A DNA stretch of 64,000 nt from Hallella multisaccharivorax DSM 17128 (GCF_000218235.1 NZ_GL945017.1:2714952-2778951), one strand, 5' to 3'; positions 37,322-46,713 are shown, counted from the first letter of the stretch. Numbers and translations are program-made. Notes: generated from the letters alone by a model not told the origin.

Positions 37322-39282
37322 TTAGTAATTGTTCAAGATATTTTGTTCTATCTTCATATTTTTCTCCATATCATGCTTTCCGAACTTATAGATAAAGAAT
37401 ACTCTTACACCAGTATTTCGGTACCTGATACTTGAATGATAATCTTTACCGCCTATATGATAATCTCTTTTGACATTTACACCATTGCTAAAGGGATTAT
37501 CTACTGACAAAGCTACTCTGTAGCGGTCATCATACCAACTTTTCTGTACTGATAGATTGCTGTAAAGATAACTATTTTCACTGCCTTGCAGATAGATCTT
37601 ACGATTCTGCCATGAACCATAGCAATTCACATATAATGTTGGAAAGAGACGGTATGTTGCATTCATAGAATATTGCAGCTGCCATCCGCTATTACTTATA
37701 CCCTCACCTTTCAATTTCTTATACATGATATCCAGACCACCATTGAAATTCAATTTTCCATTCATCAAGACTAATGTAGTCCATATTTCAGTTCCCCATG
37801 AATGGGAACCATCAATATTGACAGCATATTGCTGCATTACATGATCGTCCATCTGCATCATCAGCGAGATAGATTTATCGGTATACCTGTAGTAAGGAGA
37901 GATCTTGAAAAAGCAGTCTCCTACATATAACGAAGCTCCTGCTTCCAACAGATAACTATACGATGGTTCCACATTACTGTTTCCATATAGCAGTACATTT
38001 CCTCCTTGGTAGTTTCCTTCGCTGAGCAATGTTGAGTATGTCGGACGATCCGTACGTCTGCTGAATAGCAGACTCAAGGTGCAGAAAGGCGAGGCTTTAT
38101 AATCTACCCCAAAATTATAGAATAGATCATTATACCTGCGCTTTCTTTTGAGATCTGTGTCAATATGATAATACTCATATCTCAGCCCTCCCTTCATCGT
38201 CAACAAAGGTGTTGCCTCATACTTAAGTTCAGAATAGGCTCCGAAATTATCGATATACCTAATCATCGTACCGCGATATACATCCTTGCAATGACTGTAA
38301 TTGTTACTCAATCCTACATCGATTTCTAATCTCTGCCAAGGCTTCAGCGTCCAATCCATTTGCGACATTTGTCCGCGTATGTGAGTACCAGTCTTGTCTT
38401 CTGGGTAATCCCAGCCGCTTATCTTATTTCTTGTTGGCAGATAATACCATCGAGTTTGAGCATCCATTTTTACATTCTCGCTTGCAGTCCAACTGTAATC
38501 GGCAGATGCACTCAAATAATGATATCCATTATTTGTTTTTTTTTTCTTTCCCCAGACTCCAGACTCTCCTTGTATGATGTACCTTGGTACATATACTGTA
38601 GATTTAAATTCAGCATAGAGTTATCGCCGCTTCGTGAGGCTCCTGCCTGTAAGCTATATAATTGACCGGTATTTTTCCCGTCTATGCAGCCCGAAAAATC
38701 GCTATTACTAGATGTTCCTGAATATCCTAAAAGCCCATAGAATGAATCCTGAAATGACCAATGATTATCGACTGCATAATTGAAATTACCCATAAGGTGA
38801 CTTCCTTTTGTGCCTATACCCGTATTTAAATAGCCTGATGATTTAAAGTACATTCTCTTCGTTGTGATGATATTGACAACGCCACCCGTACCTTGGGCTT
38901 CATATTTAGCCCCAGGTGTAGTCATAACTTCGACTTTCAGGATGTCAGCTGGTGAAAGTTGTTCGAGGATTTGAGTAGATGAGAGAATTCCATAGCTATG
39001 GCCATTGACCAATATTTTTACATTACTATTTCCTCTAATACTTACATTGCCATTAATATCTACCGAAAGCATTGGAACCTTTCTCATCAGGTCTATAGCC
39101 GATGTTTCAGTTCGCACTTTCTCCAGATAAACATTGTAGACGATTTTGCCTCCATTGTCGTCAATCTTATGAGAGGCAGTTACACTTACCTCTCTCAGAT
39201 TGACAACATCTTTGGCGGTATCGACCGTTGCCTGCACCAGAGTAGCAGCAGAAAGCATACTAAGGACGAGAGAACATATCAT
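37322..39282 (-). pseudogene. TonB-type outer-membrane barrel, split by an A10 tract (locus D)
   Basis: Frame 1 (38512-39282, 256 residues) has a signal peptide and plug-like domain (TETSAIDLMRKVPMLSVDI, SIRGNSNVKILVNG). Frame 2 (37322-38515) is the barrel, ending near YKFGKHD. They meet at a run of ten T on the plus strand (38536-38545), A10 in the gene: with 8 or 11 A the reading joins ESGERKK to NNGYHYLSASADY and gives one ~652-residue protein. This could be a slippage (phase-variation) switch, a lasting mutation, or a sequencing artefact. The gene lacks the carboxypeptidase-like N-terminal domain of the other three barrels. It overlaps the previous gene by 23 bp. Confidence 0.8.
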
Positions 39283-39967
39283 TTTTCACCTTACTGTTTA
39301 TTTTTACACTTGATACTACAGAAGTAATAGTTCCTCTATTGTTGGTAACCTCAACATAGCGTGGAATCATTACTTGGCCAGCTTTCTCATAGTTTCTATA
39401 TTTAAAAATACCCGCAGGCGATTCTACCTTTCGTATCATGTAATCCAAAGCGGAAAGATAAACAGTAGCTTTATATCCAGACTTATAAGTTACTCCGAGC
39501 TTGAAGCACTTCTCACGGTCTACCGTTGTTTCTCCTTCATTAACAATGGATTCTACATCACTGTTGCTTCCATTGATGTAATAGTCACATAAAGGACCAT
39601 AAAATTTAGAATCAATGATTAGTGAACATACCATCTTTGAAGGCAGATCCATCGTTTTTGATGATTGAGCTGTAGAATTCGACCACCCTTTATTACCATA
39701 GGCGCAGGTTGTGAATGTCCCCATGCCGGTACGTATTTTCTGATAGTATGCTTTACCAGGCATAATTACTGTTGTTGTTGGCATATTCATGCCGTTTGAT
39801 GTTCCGATCTGAGTGACTTTCAGAGTTTTCACCTGTTCAATAGCCACCTTACCTCCAAGTTTCTCCACATTATGTTCACAGAGTTCTTTTACACTCTGTG
39901 CACTAACCAGCATTGATGAAGCCAACATTAGTGCAAGACATGTCAGATTCTTAACATTGATGTTCAT
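39260..39967 (-). CDS. Periplasmic LolA-like protein of unknown role (locus D)
   Basis: Start set at ATG 39967, where a signal peptide begins (MNINVKNLTCLALML, ending VSAQ); the frame open to 40150 runs back over the precursor and is not coding. The mature 212 residues start SVKELCEHNVEKLGG, then MNMPTTTVIMPGKAYYQKIR and IRKVESPAGIFKYRNYEKAG, a pattern seen in outer-membrane lipoprotein-sorting-like and related beta-rich periplasmic proteins, which bind lipids or hydrophobic ligands. It stands between precursor and barrel, so it may carry or sense the peptide in the periplasm. Function not known. Confidence 0.65.
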   Translation of the reverse strand: MNINVKNLTCLALMLASSMLVSAQSVKELCEHNVEKLGGKVAIEQVKTLKVTQIGTSNGMNMPTTTVIMPGKAYYQKIRTGMGTFTTCAYGNKGWSNSTAQSSKTMDLPSKMVCSLIIDSKFYGPLCDYYINGSNSDVESIVNEGETTVDREKCFKLGVTYKSGYKATVYLSALDYMIRKVESPAGIFKYRNYEKAGQVMIPRYVEVTNNRGTITSVVSSVKINSKVKNDMFSRP

Positions 39968-39992
39968 AGGATATAATTTAAATTGTTTATTA

Positions 39993-40031
39993 AATCGGGA
40001 GAAGTGCAGAGATCTGCACTTCCTCTCGATT
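39993..40031 (-). promoter_or_regulatory. Stem-loop after the locus D precursor
   Basis: Long stem between 39993-40010 and 40013-40031 (AAGTGCAGA pairs with TCTGCACTT, continued by GAG/CTC and AATCG/CGATT with two irregular positions). It lies 19 bp after the precursor stop and 26 bp before the next gene. Likely a partial terminator giving excess precursor, like the hairpin at 2892-2926. Confidence 0.62.
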
Positions 40032-40049
40032 TTCATTAATGATAGCAAC

Positions 40050-40220
40050 TTAACCAGCGCAACCAAATGTACCCAGGGTACCGATGCAACCACATACAGT
40101 GCCCAGTGTACCCAAAGTGCCAGCACAAGCAAATGCAACAACTTGCTCATCCATATCCGCGGCAGGAGCAGCCTCCATGTTCATTACTTCCATTGACTCA
40201 GAGCTTGAAGTAGCCTCCAT
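40050..40220 (-). CDS. Cys/Thr/Gly-rich modified-peptide precursor (locus D)
   Basis: 56 residues from ATG 40220. The first ~29 residues are acidic and Met-rich (SESMEVMNMEAAPAADMDEQ), a leader without a GG site; the core is AFACAGTLGTLGTVCGCIG followed by TLGTFGCAG, with four Cys and four Thr set beside Gly. Three GTLGT-type repeats in a Cys/Thr/Gly core suit heterocyclised (azoline/thiopeptide-like) peptides, and the leader-binding domain fragment at 36989-37312 fits this. No cyclodehydratase is left in the window, so the peptide may now stay unmodified. It has its own consensus promoter. Confidence 0.7.
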   Translation of the reverse strand: MEATSSSESMEVMNMEAAPAADMDEQVVAFACAGTLGTLGTVCGCIGTLGTFGCAG

Positions 40221-40265
40221 GTTCTTATGTTGCAAGGATTATTCAACCAAGTATTATATTTTAAG

Positions 40266-40297
40266 CAAAAATAGGGGAAAAAAATGGTTTAGGCAAA
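40266..40297 (-). promoter_or_regulatory. Promoter of the locus D precursor
   Basis: Minus-strand TTTG (40294-40297), 20-nt spacer, TATTTTTG (40266-40273), 46 bp before the ATG at 40220. Perfect spacing and consensus. Confidence 0.75.
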
Positions 40298-40344
40298 TAT
40301 AGATGTTATTTTTAGTCCTTTTTAACTTATCTGCAAACGGGAGA

Positions 40345-40573
40345 GTAACTACTCAGTCTTTTTAATGTAGGTTGGTGCGGCTACACGCACAACCATCAAC
40401 AGTTAAAGTCATTTAAAGTTGTTTAGAGCAAAAGTCAGGAGGCGTTGAATCCTGTTAGGATTACAGAAACAGACATATATAGCATTTCCAATTAGCCTGT
40501 ATTACTACATCATCTGAGAGCGACTAATATTTGGCCGTTCCAAAATATCATGTCAAAAAGACTGAGTAGTTAC
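40345..40573. mobile_element. 229-bp MITE with 19-bp perfect inverted repeats
   Basis: GTAACTACTCAGTCTTTTT (40345-40363) is exactly complementary to 40555-40573. The 191 bp between hold no coding frame. Size and repeats fit a non-autonomous element moved by some IS not present here. It lies between the promoter of the locus D precursor and the sigma factor gene, at the right edge of the accessory block. Confidence 0.8.
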
Positions 40574-40601
40574 AGTATTGTCGAAAAGCAATATGAGGAC
40601 A

Positions 40602-40619
40602 CCTTGTCTGAAGACAAGG
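40602..40619 (-). terminator. Hairpin after the sigma factor gene
   Basis: CCTTGTCT and AGACAAGG with a 2-nt loop, 33 bp after the sigma stop on the minus strand. No T-run, so a weak call. Confidence 0.4.
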
Positions 40620-40652
40620 CATGAAACAGCTCATTTGCTGAACAAACAACCA

Positions 40653-41213
40653 TTAAAACAAAAAGAAATAGCGGTTCTCCAGCATCTTCTTTCTAAAGAT
40701 TTTCAAGGTTGAACTCAGATAGTTCCTGACCGTTTGTGAGGATAAATTCAAAGATTTTGCAATCTCCCGAATAGGCATATTCTGCTCTCTGCTCATCTCA
40801 TAAATCTGACAGGCACGCCTCGACAAAAGTCTTTTGGTCCGCTGTAAGCGGTCAACAAATTCCTGATAATTAACCTGTTCGTCGGGTGTAGGCCATGAAG
40901 AAACCTTATTACATGCTTGCCGATAATCGTCGAAATTGATCTTTACAATCTGCTTTCTGAACCCATCAATGATTAAATTCCGGGCTATCGTAAACAGCAA
41001 CGCGTGCACATTGCCATAACAATCCAGCTGACCGCGCGTGTCCCACAACTTCAAGAACGTCTCCTGCACGATATCTTCTGCAAGCATCGTGTTCTTCGTC
41101 TGCGCCAAAGCAAAACTGTATATCTTGTTTGAGTAATTCATATACAGTTCAGAGAAGGCTTCATGTGAGCCTTCTTTCAATTGCGCTATACATTCAGCAT
41201 GATTGTCGTTCAT
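40653..41213 (-). CDS. FecI-type ECF sigma factor
   Basis: 186 residues. Region 2 has YSFALAQTKNTMLAEDIVQE then TFLKLWD, region 4 has IREIAKSLNLSSQTVRNYL. Length and features fit Bacteroidota ECF factors that pair with a FecR anti-sigma and an STN-type SusC. The only such pair in the window is at 25573-29993, 10.6 kb downstream on the same strand; the space between is packed with IS elements and peptide genes. A -7-like TAAATTTG on the minus strand (41323-41330) lies about 110 bp before the start, without a good -33. Confidence 0.88.
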   Translation of the reverse strand: MNDNHAECIAQLKEGSHEAFSELYMNYSNKIYSFALAQTKNTMLAEDIVQETFLKLWDTRGQLDCYGNVHALLFTIARNLIIDGFRKQIVKINFDDYRQACNKVSSWPTPDEQVNYQEFVDRLQRTKRLLSRRACQIYEMSREQNMPIREIAKSLNLSSQTVRNYLSSTLKIFRKKMLENRYFFLF

Positions 41214-41437
41214 AGATATGGGAACTTTAAAATCTTGTTGCTTATCCGCGCCTTACTCCTTTTTTCAGATAGGTTAACCATTGACTGCAGCTTTGTCTGA
41301 AGGTGGATTCAAATAGCAAGTGCAAATTTACGAAATGTTTCTATAAAGACACTCTAATGGTGTTGTAAATTCTAATTTTTCTCTCGGTCTACTGTTTATC
41401 TTCATCATTGTCATCTTTATTTTCTGCTCGTTTACAT

Positions 41438-41531
41438 CGTAATCGCATTGCCTTTACGGCGTAATCGCGTTGCCTTTACGGTGCAGACGCGTTGCCTTTA
41501 CGGCGTAATCGCATTGCCTTTACGGCGTAAA
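41438..41531. repeat. 22-bp tandem repeat array 1 (4 units plus part)
   Basis: Units start at 41438, 41460, 41482 and 41504, exactly 22 bp apart, each ending in TTGCCTTTACGG with variation in the first ten positions (CGTAATCGCA, CGTAATCGCG, TGCAGACGCG). A partial unit follows. It lies between the sigma gene and the stop of the lipoprotein gene. The rest of 41214-41591 holds no gene. Confidence 0.9.
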
Positions 41532-41591
41532 GGGAGGACAAAAAAGCGGCATCGCTTGGATGCCGCTTCTTGATGGATGGTGGATTGTTGT

Positions 41592-43193
41592 TCAGCGGCG
41601 CTTTGCAGAGGCCGCGGAGGGATCCATGGAGACGAAGTATCCGCCGTTGAGCTCTGTGGTGCCATTATAGGTGGTCTTCTGTCCCACCACGGTGATGACG
41701 GACCCCACGGCGATGTTGTTTGCCTTCATGAAGTCCTGTCGGTCGGCTCCCTTGGGTGCTCCATAGCCGTAGAGGCCATAGACATACACTTTGCTGGTGC
41801 CGTCGGAGAGGTAGAGATTCCCGTACTTGTCGCTCTTCACTTCCTCCACGCGGCCTTTGAGGAGCACCATGGTGCCGTCGGCCTGGCTGTCGAACTCGGT
41901 GAGACGGATGGCCTTCACGCTTTCGAGCTTCTCCACGGCGGGTGAGCCAATCTGCGCGTTGCCCTTGTAGGAGCTGCGCGTACCGGTCACGGTCACGATG
42001 TCACCCACCTTTGCATCCTTGGGCAGACCTGTGGGCTTGTAAGCCTCTACGCTGCCTGTGAGGTCGGTGTAGTCCTGTATCCAGAAGTTGCCTTTGCTGT
42101 CAACCTTTGAGATGATGCCGGTGATGCGATACTGGCTCTTGCCTTCCTCGGCGGCCTCGAACGAGGCGAGGGTAGCCTCCTGGATGGAGCCTTCCTGCAA
42201 CACGGTGGCTGAAACGGACGACTTGCCCGATGTGAAGGTAACGTTGGCCGAGCGTGCGCCGGCTGTATTGGACTGGCAGTGGAAGGTGACGACAGCCGTG
42301 TCGGCGGGGTTCTTCTGCGTCTTTGAAGCGACACCGGCCTTGGTCTTGATGCTCGTCACGCCAAGCCACGACTGCGCGTCCTCCGGAATGACGGGCGCAA
42401 CGTTCTTGCCCTTGAACGACACTCTCACCACGAAGTCACCGCCCTCTTTGGCCGCAGGAGTCTTCTGGACATCCTCCACCTTGATGAGTGACTTCTCGAT
42501 CTTGATGACCGTCACGTTGACCAGCTCCACGGTGCTGCCGTAGGTGGTCTTGGGTCCTTCTATTGTCACCTGGTCACCATTCTCAATGCCGAGGCTGGCG
42601 AAGTTCTTTTCGGCGCCGTTCTTGTCGAGTGTGCCGTAGATATAGACTTTTCCTGTGCCGTCATTGAGATACCAGTTGCCGTAGGTTGTATTGGAGATGT
42701 CCTCCACCACGCCTGTAGCCCGGAAGGTCTTACCGTCGGGGCCTGCAATGATCTGTGCGCAGGTAGCGTTCTCGGCGGTCTTGTCGCCCTGCTGCACCTG
42801 CAGATACTGGCGCTCATTGCCGGCCACAATCTCGAGCTGTGCGTCGCGGCCGCCGCTGGTGGCGTCGGCATGGAGCGTGATTTTCGTCTCGCCGGCAGCA
42901 CCGTTCTCCGTGGAGACTTTCAGCCAGGTGGGTGTAGCCTCCTTGCGGGTCTCCTTGATAGCCTTCCCGTTCTCGTCTTTCTTGTCGGTGGTATAGACAT
43001 TGGCGAAGACCTTGTCGAATGCCCACTCGCTTGAAGACTTGACGGTCACTGTGACATCGCCGCCCGTAGCGGGGATAGCCACAAACGTCTTGTCGAGCTC
43101 AATGTTGCCGAGTGTGCCGAGCGTCTTGTCATCGTCGCACGATGCCATGGCCAGTACACCAAGCACAACAGCAAATATATGTTTGAGTTTCAT
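41592..43193 (-). CDS. Multidomain lipoprotein with BACON-like and OB-fold repeats
   Basis: 533 residues with lipobox MASC (C19). An all-beta BACON-like domain (about 30-135, SSSEWAFDKV, LKVSTENGAAGETKITL) is followed by an OB-fold-like unit (about 145-235: ATGVVEDISNTTYGNWYLND, VYIYGTL), a second BACON-like unit, and two more OB-like units (YRITGIISKVDSKGNFWIQD; KGRVEEVKSDKYGNLYLSDG). Such surface lipoproteins usually bind glycans or protein fragments. It follows the large receptor gene by 24 bp and probably works with it as an outer-membrane pair, in the way SusD works with SusC. Confidence 0.75.
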   Translation of the reverse strand: MKLKHIFAVVLGVLAMASCDDDKTLGTLGNIELDKTFVAIPATGGDVTVTVKSSSEWAFDKVFANVYTTDKKDENGKAIKETRKEATPTWLKVSTENGAAGETKITLHADATSGGRDAQLEIVAGNERQYLQVQQGDKTAENATCAQIIAGPDGKTFRATGVVEDISNTTYGNWYLNDGTGKVYIYGTLDKNGAEKNFASLGIENGDQVTIEGPKTTYGSTVELVNVTVIKIEKSLIKVEDVQKTPAAKEGGDFVVRVSFKGKNVAPVIPEDAQSWLGVTSIKTKAGVASKTQKNPADTAVVTFHCQSNTAGARSANVTFTSGKSSVSATVLQEGSIQEATLASFEAAEEGKSQYRITGIISKVDSKGNFWIQDYTDLTGSVEAYKPTGLPKDAKVGDIVTVTGTRSSYKGNAQIGSPAVEKLESVKAIRLTEFDSQADGTMVLLKGRVEEVKSDKYGNLYLSDGTSKVYVYGLYGYGAPKGADRQDFMKANNIAVGSVITVVGQKTTYNGTTELNGGYFVSMDPSAASAKRR

Positions 43194-43217
43194 GCTTATA
43201 TAATATTATGTGTGGAA

Positions 43218-46200
43218 TTAGTTGAAGAAATACTTAAGGCCGATAGAGGCGTACCAGCACTGGCTAATGGCGAAGTTTGGCAGCCATGTCTGCACGCCGC
43301 TCTGTACGGCAGCAGGAGTGGTGAACACAGGGTAGCCCTCGGCATCGGTGTGGTCGTAGCGCAGGATGCGGCCCTCGTTGAGCGTGGAGTTCATGACTTT
43401 CATCACGCCCCACTTGGAGTTGAAGAAGTTGAGTACGTTCTTCATGTCGAAGCTCAGTTGCAGCTTGTGCTTGATGTTGCCGGTGTTGACCTTGAAGTCG
43501 TGCTTATAGCTGAAGTCCACACGGTGCACCCATGGGTTGTAGACGCTGTATGGCTCGGCATACTCGCCCTGATGGTTTTTCAGGTAATCGTTGCTGTGCA
43601 CATAGTCCATGAAGCGGTTCATGTCGCTCTCTGTGGCAAAGCGGAAGTCGCCCTGACCGACGCCGACCTGTCCGTCTTTCGGAATGTAGAGTGCGTCGTA
43701 GCTGTAGCCGTCGCCGTTCATGTCGTTGGCCATCATGTAGGAATAGTTGTAACCACCGTGGAAAGCCTCATAGAAGAAGGAGTAGTGGTTGCCGCTTCTG
43801 TCGTGCAGTGTCAGTCCGGCAGAGAAACGGTCGGGAGTGACATACTGCGAGTTGTGCAGCTTGATGTTGTTGGGTCCGAACACTGTTGGCACATAGGTGA
43901 AGGCGGACTCGGCGTTGGAGCCTGGCATGCCCGTCACCTCTTTGTTGACGGTGTGGTTGTAGCTGGCAGTCAGCTCCATCCAGTCAACGGGCTTGAGAGT
44001 TGTGGATGCCACGAATGACCACCCATAGCCACGGCTGGTGTTAGAGAGCACGAAAGCCTTGGTACGGCCGCCGCGGAAGCCAGAGGGGAAGATAGGACGG
44101 TTATCGGCGCCGTTCCAGCGCGAGAAGCCTTCGACAGGCAAGATGGCCCAGTCGGAGATGGTAGCAGCGTTGATAGTCTTGTTGAACATGCCCTCAACGG
44201 TCACGGTCCATGGGAAGTTTACGGGGATGGAGTAGTCGACAGCGATGGAGCTCTTCCACACTTGCGGCATCTTGAAGTTGCGGTCCACGGCAGCGATAGA
44301 GCTGGGACGTGTGCCGTTCTCAGGTGAGATGGTCTGGGGATAGCCCAGCGAAGCGAGCTTCTCCTGTAGTGCTTTGATCGTGGCGTTGCCGTTGGCGTCG
44401 GTCACGAGACCGCCGGCAAACTGGTTCATGTCAATGTGTTTCTTGCCCTTCTCATCGGTTGTGTACGGACCGGTGTAGTAGGCAGGAGCCGTGCCGGTGG
44501 CATTGAGTGCGGCGTTGAACTGCACCATACCCGAGTTGGATGGCATGTTAGTGAAGAACACTAAAGGCAGGCGACCGGAGAAGATACCGGTGCCGCCGCG
44601 CACGATGAAGCTCTTGTCGCCGAAGGCATCCCAGTGGAAGCCCACGCGCGGAGAGAAGCGGAGGTTGGCTTTCGGCCACAGACCGGTGTCGATATGGCGG
44701 CCGTCATAGTCGAGGGCTTTGATGGCATTGTTGGTCATCAAGTCGCTGTTCTGGTAGGCTAAGAGGTCGAAACGGATGCCGTAGGTGAGTTTCAGGCGGT
44801 TGGTAGCCTGCCACTCATCCTGTGCGTAGAGACCGTAGTTGTTGCTGTTGATGCGTGCGGCGGGTGATGTCTCGCCGTTGTAGCCGTAGGTCAGGGCCAC
44901 AATCTCGGGGGTGCGTCCGTTGATGAAATCGTCGACGGAAGCGTAGCGATAGTATCCCGTACCGTTGCGCATATACTGGTTGTCAGCTAACTGATGCTCG
45001 TACATTGCGCCAAAGATGAACTTGTGATTTCCTAAATACCAGGAGAGGTCATCCTTCACATTGAACACCTTATTGTGTACGGCGTTGTTGTAGGTGAAGA
45101 GCTCATAGCCGAGTGCCATGTACTGCACGTTCTGACCGGTTCCGTCCTGAATGTCGATGAAGGGGAACTCGGAGGAGTTGGTGCCGCGCACGTCATTGAG
45201 GATGGAGTAGGTGGTGAGGAACTGGTTGCTCAGGTTGTTGGAGAAACGGCTGTTGAGGTCGAGAGAGAAAGTGTGCACCTTGTTGTTCATGGAGTACATC
45301 GAGTTGGCAAACGTCATGCTGTAGAGAGAGGTGCGTGAGTAAGGCGAGCGTGTGCCGCCGTCCATGGACGAGGCGTTGGGCGCCAGCCAGTTGGTGTTGT
45401 TCGTATAGTTGTAACGGAGGTCGAGGTGGTGCTGGTTGTTGATGTTCCAGGTGATCTTTGCCAGCAATTTCGCGTTGCTCTTGTCAGCGGGGAAGGAGGT
45501 GAAGCTTCCGGTGTTGTAGTGGTATTTGTCGGCTGCGAACTGCTGCACGCGCTCCATGTCGGCTACAGAGGCATAGGAGAGATACTGTGTCTCGTCGCCT
45601 ACACCGTTCTCTGAGGCGCGCCAGCGGTTGGCAACAGAGGGGGTGCTGATGTATTCGCCCTGCAGGAAGAAGAAGAGCTTATCCTTGATGATGGGTCCAC
45701 CGAAGGTGCCGCCGTAGGTTGTGGAGCGGTCTTTCTCGCTTGCTCCCGGTATTGCCTGGCTGTAGATGGTGCTGCCGCGCATCTGTTCGTTGCGGTGATA
45801 GACGTAGGCTGTGCCCTGGAAGGTGTTGGTGCCGCTCTTGGTGATGGCATTGATGCCGCCGCCGAGGAAGTTGGTCTGACGCACGTCGTAGGGTGAAACC
45901 ACGACCTGAAGTTCCTGAATAGCATCGATAGAGATGGGGTTGCCGCCACCTGGTAGCGCATCGCTCAGGCCGAAGTTGTTGTTGAAGTTGGCGCCGTCAA
46001 CGGTGAAGTTGGCTGTGCGCCCGTCAGTACCGCCGAAGCTCATGCCGTTGCCGCCGTAGGGAGAAAGGCGTGTGATGTCGGTGATGGAGCGCGACACGGT
46101 AGGCATGTTGACAATCTGCTGGTTGTCGATGTTGGTCGAAGCTCCGGTCTTCTCGGTGGTGAACTTGGTGGCTTTGGCACTGACCACCACCTCGCCGAGC

Positions 46201-46538
46201 TGCTGGGCGTCCTCGTTCATGGAGACATTCAGGCTGTAGGTCTGTCCAAGTGGCAGTTTCACGTCGTGGTAGTCTTTGGCCTGGTACCCGATGTAGCTGA
46301 CCTTCACCGTGTAGGGTCCGCCGGGGCGCATGCCGTTGATGGTGTACATTCCTTTGGCATTGGTCACGGCCTGGTACTTGGTACCTGAGGGCACATGAAT
46401 GGCCTCGATTGTAGCTCCGATGACATCTTCGCCGTCGGCTGTCACTCTACCACTTAAACCAGAGGTGGTGATCTGCGCCATCATCGCCGTTGTGAGACAC
46501 AACAGCAGTGTGATCAGAAATAGCAGTCTTTTCTGCAT
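43218..46538 (-). CDS. Large Oar-like TonB-dependent receptor
   Basis: 1106 residues: signal peptide ending TAMMAQ, a carboxypeptidase-regulatory-like domain (about 25-115, SGLSGRVTADGEDVIGATI), a plug (about 120-250, VSRSITDITRLSPYG, ELQVVVSPYDVRQTNFLGGG) and a long barrel. The order matches Oar-type receptors rather than SusC proteins, and no SusD adjoins; instead the lipoprotein at 41592 follows. The substrate is unknown; Oar-type receptors are often tied to proteins or peptides. A -7-like TAATTTTG on the minus strand (46602-46609) lies about 65 bp upstream of the start. Confidence 0.87.
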   Translation of the reverse strand: MQKRLLFLITLLLCLTTAMMAQITTSGLSGRVTADGEDVIGATIEAIHVPSGTKYQAVTNAKGMYTINGMRPGGPYTVKVSYIGYQAKDYHDVKLPLGQTYSLNVSMNEDAQQLGEVVVSAKATKFTTEKTGASTNIDNQQIVNMPTVSRSITDITRLSPYGGNGMSFGGTDGRTANFTVDGANFNNNFGLSDALPGGGNPISIDAIQELQVVVSPYDVRQTNFLGGGINAITKSGTNTFQGTAYVYHRNEQMRGSTIYSQAIPGASEKDRSTTYGGTFGGPIIKDKLFFFLQGEYISTPSVANRWRASENGVGDETQYLSYASVADMERVQQFAADKYHYNTGSFTSFPADKSNAKLLAKITWNINNQHHLDLRYNYTNNTNWLAPNASSMDGGTRSPYSRTSLYSMTFANSMYSMNNKVHTFSLDLNSRFSNNLSNQFLTTYSILNDVRGTNSSEFPFIDIQDGTGQNVQYMALGYELFTYNNAVHNKVFNVKDDLSWYLGNHKFIFGAMYEHQLADNQYMRNGTGYYRYASVDDFINGRTPEIVALTYGYNGETSPAARINSNNYGLYAQDEWQATNRLKLTYGIRFDLLAYQNSDLMTNNAIKALDYDGRHIDTGLWPKANLRFSPRVGFHWDAFGDKSFIVRGGTGIFSGRLPLVFFTNMPSNSGMVQFNAALNATGTAPAYYTGPYTTDEKGKKHIDMNQFAGGLVTDANGNATIKALQEKLASLGYPQTISPENGTRPSSIAAVDRNFKMPQVWKSSIAVDYSIPVNFPWTVTVEGMFNKTINAATISDWAILPVEGFSRWNGADNRPIFPSGFRGGRTKAFVLSNTSRGYGWSFVASTTLKPVDWMELTASYNHTVNKEVTGMPGSNAESAFTYVPTVFGPNNIKLHNSQYVTPDRFSAGLTLHDRSGNHYSFFYEAFHGGYNYSYMMANDMNGDGYSYDALYIPKDGQVGVGQGDFRFATESDMNRFMDYVHSNDYLKNHQGEYAEPYSVYNPWVHRVDFSYKHDFKVNTGNIKHKLQLSFDMKNVLNFFNSKWGVMKVMNSTLNEGRILRYDHTDAEGYPVFTTPAAVQSGVQTWLPNFAISQCWYASIGLKYFFN

Positions 46539-46676
46539 AGGATTGATATTAATTAAAACTAAATAATGTGGGACTGGTCCCCTCTTCTCTTAAATACGTT
46601 GCAAAATTACTTTATTTATTCCATACTAATGTGTAGAAACGTGAAATACTTTTTGCAATTATGTTAAAAAACCATT

Positions 46677-46713
46677 CGGCTCTGTGTGGTGTAAAGTGCG
46701 CAACACAGAGCCG
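46677..46713 (-). terminator. Rho-independent terminator after the small lipoprotein gene
   Basis: Perfect 11-bp arms CGGCTCTGTGT (46677-46687) and ACACAGAGCCG (46703-46713), followed on the minus strand by a run of six T. It ends the transcript of 46811-47257. Confidence 0.78.

Noticed and set aside
39968..40150. N-terminal extension of the LolA-like protein up to 40150
   Set aside because: It would run antisense-free over the hairpin and precursor on the same strand; a normal signal peptide begins at 39967.
43179..44018. 279-codon plus-strand frame over the Oar-like receptor
   Set aside because: Low-complexity Val/Glu/His-rich shadow of the receptor gene.
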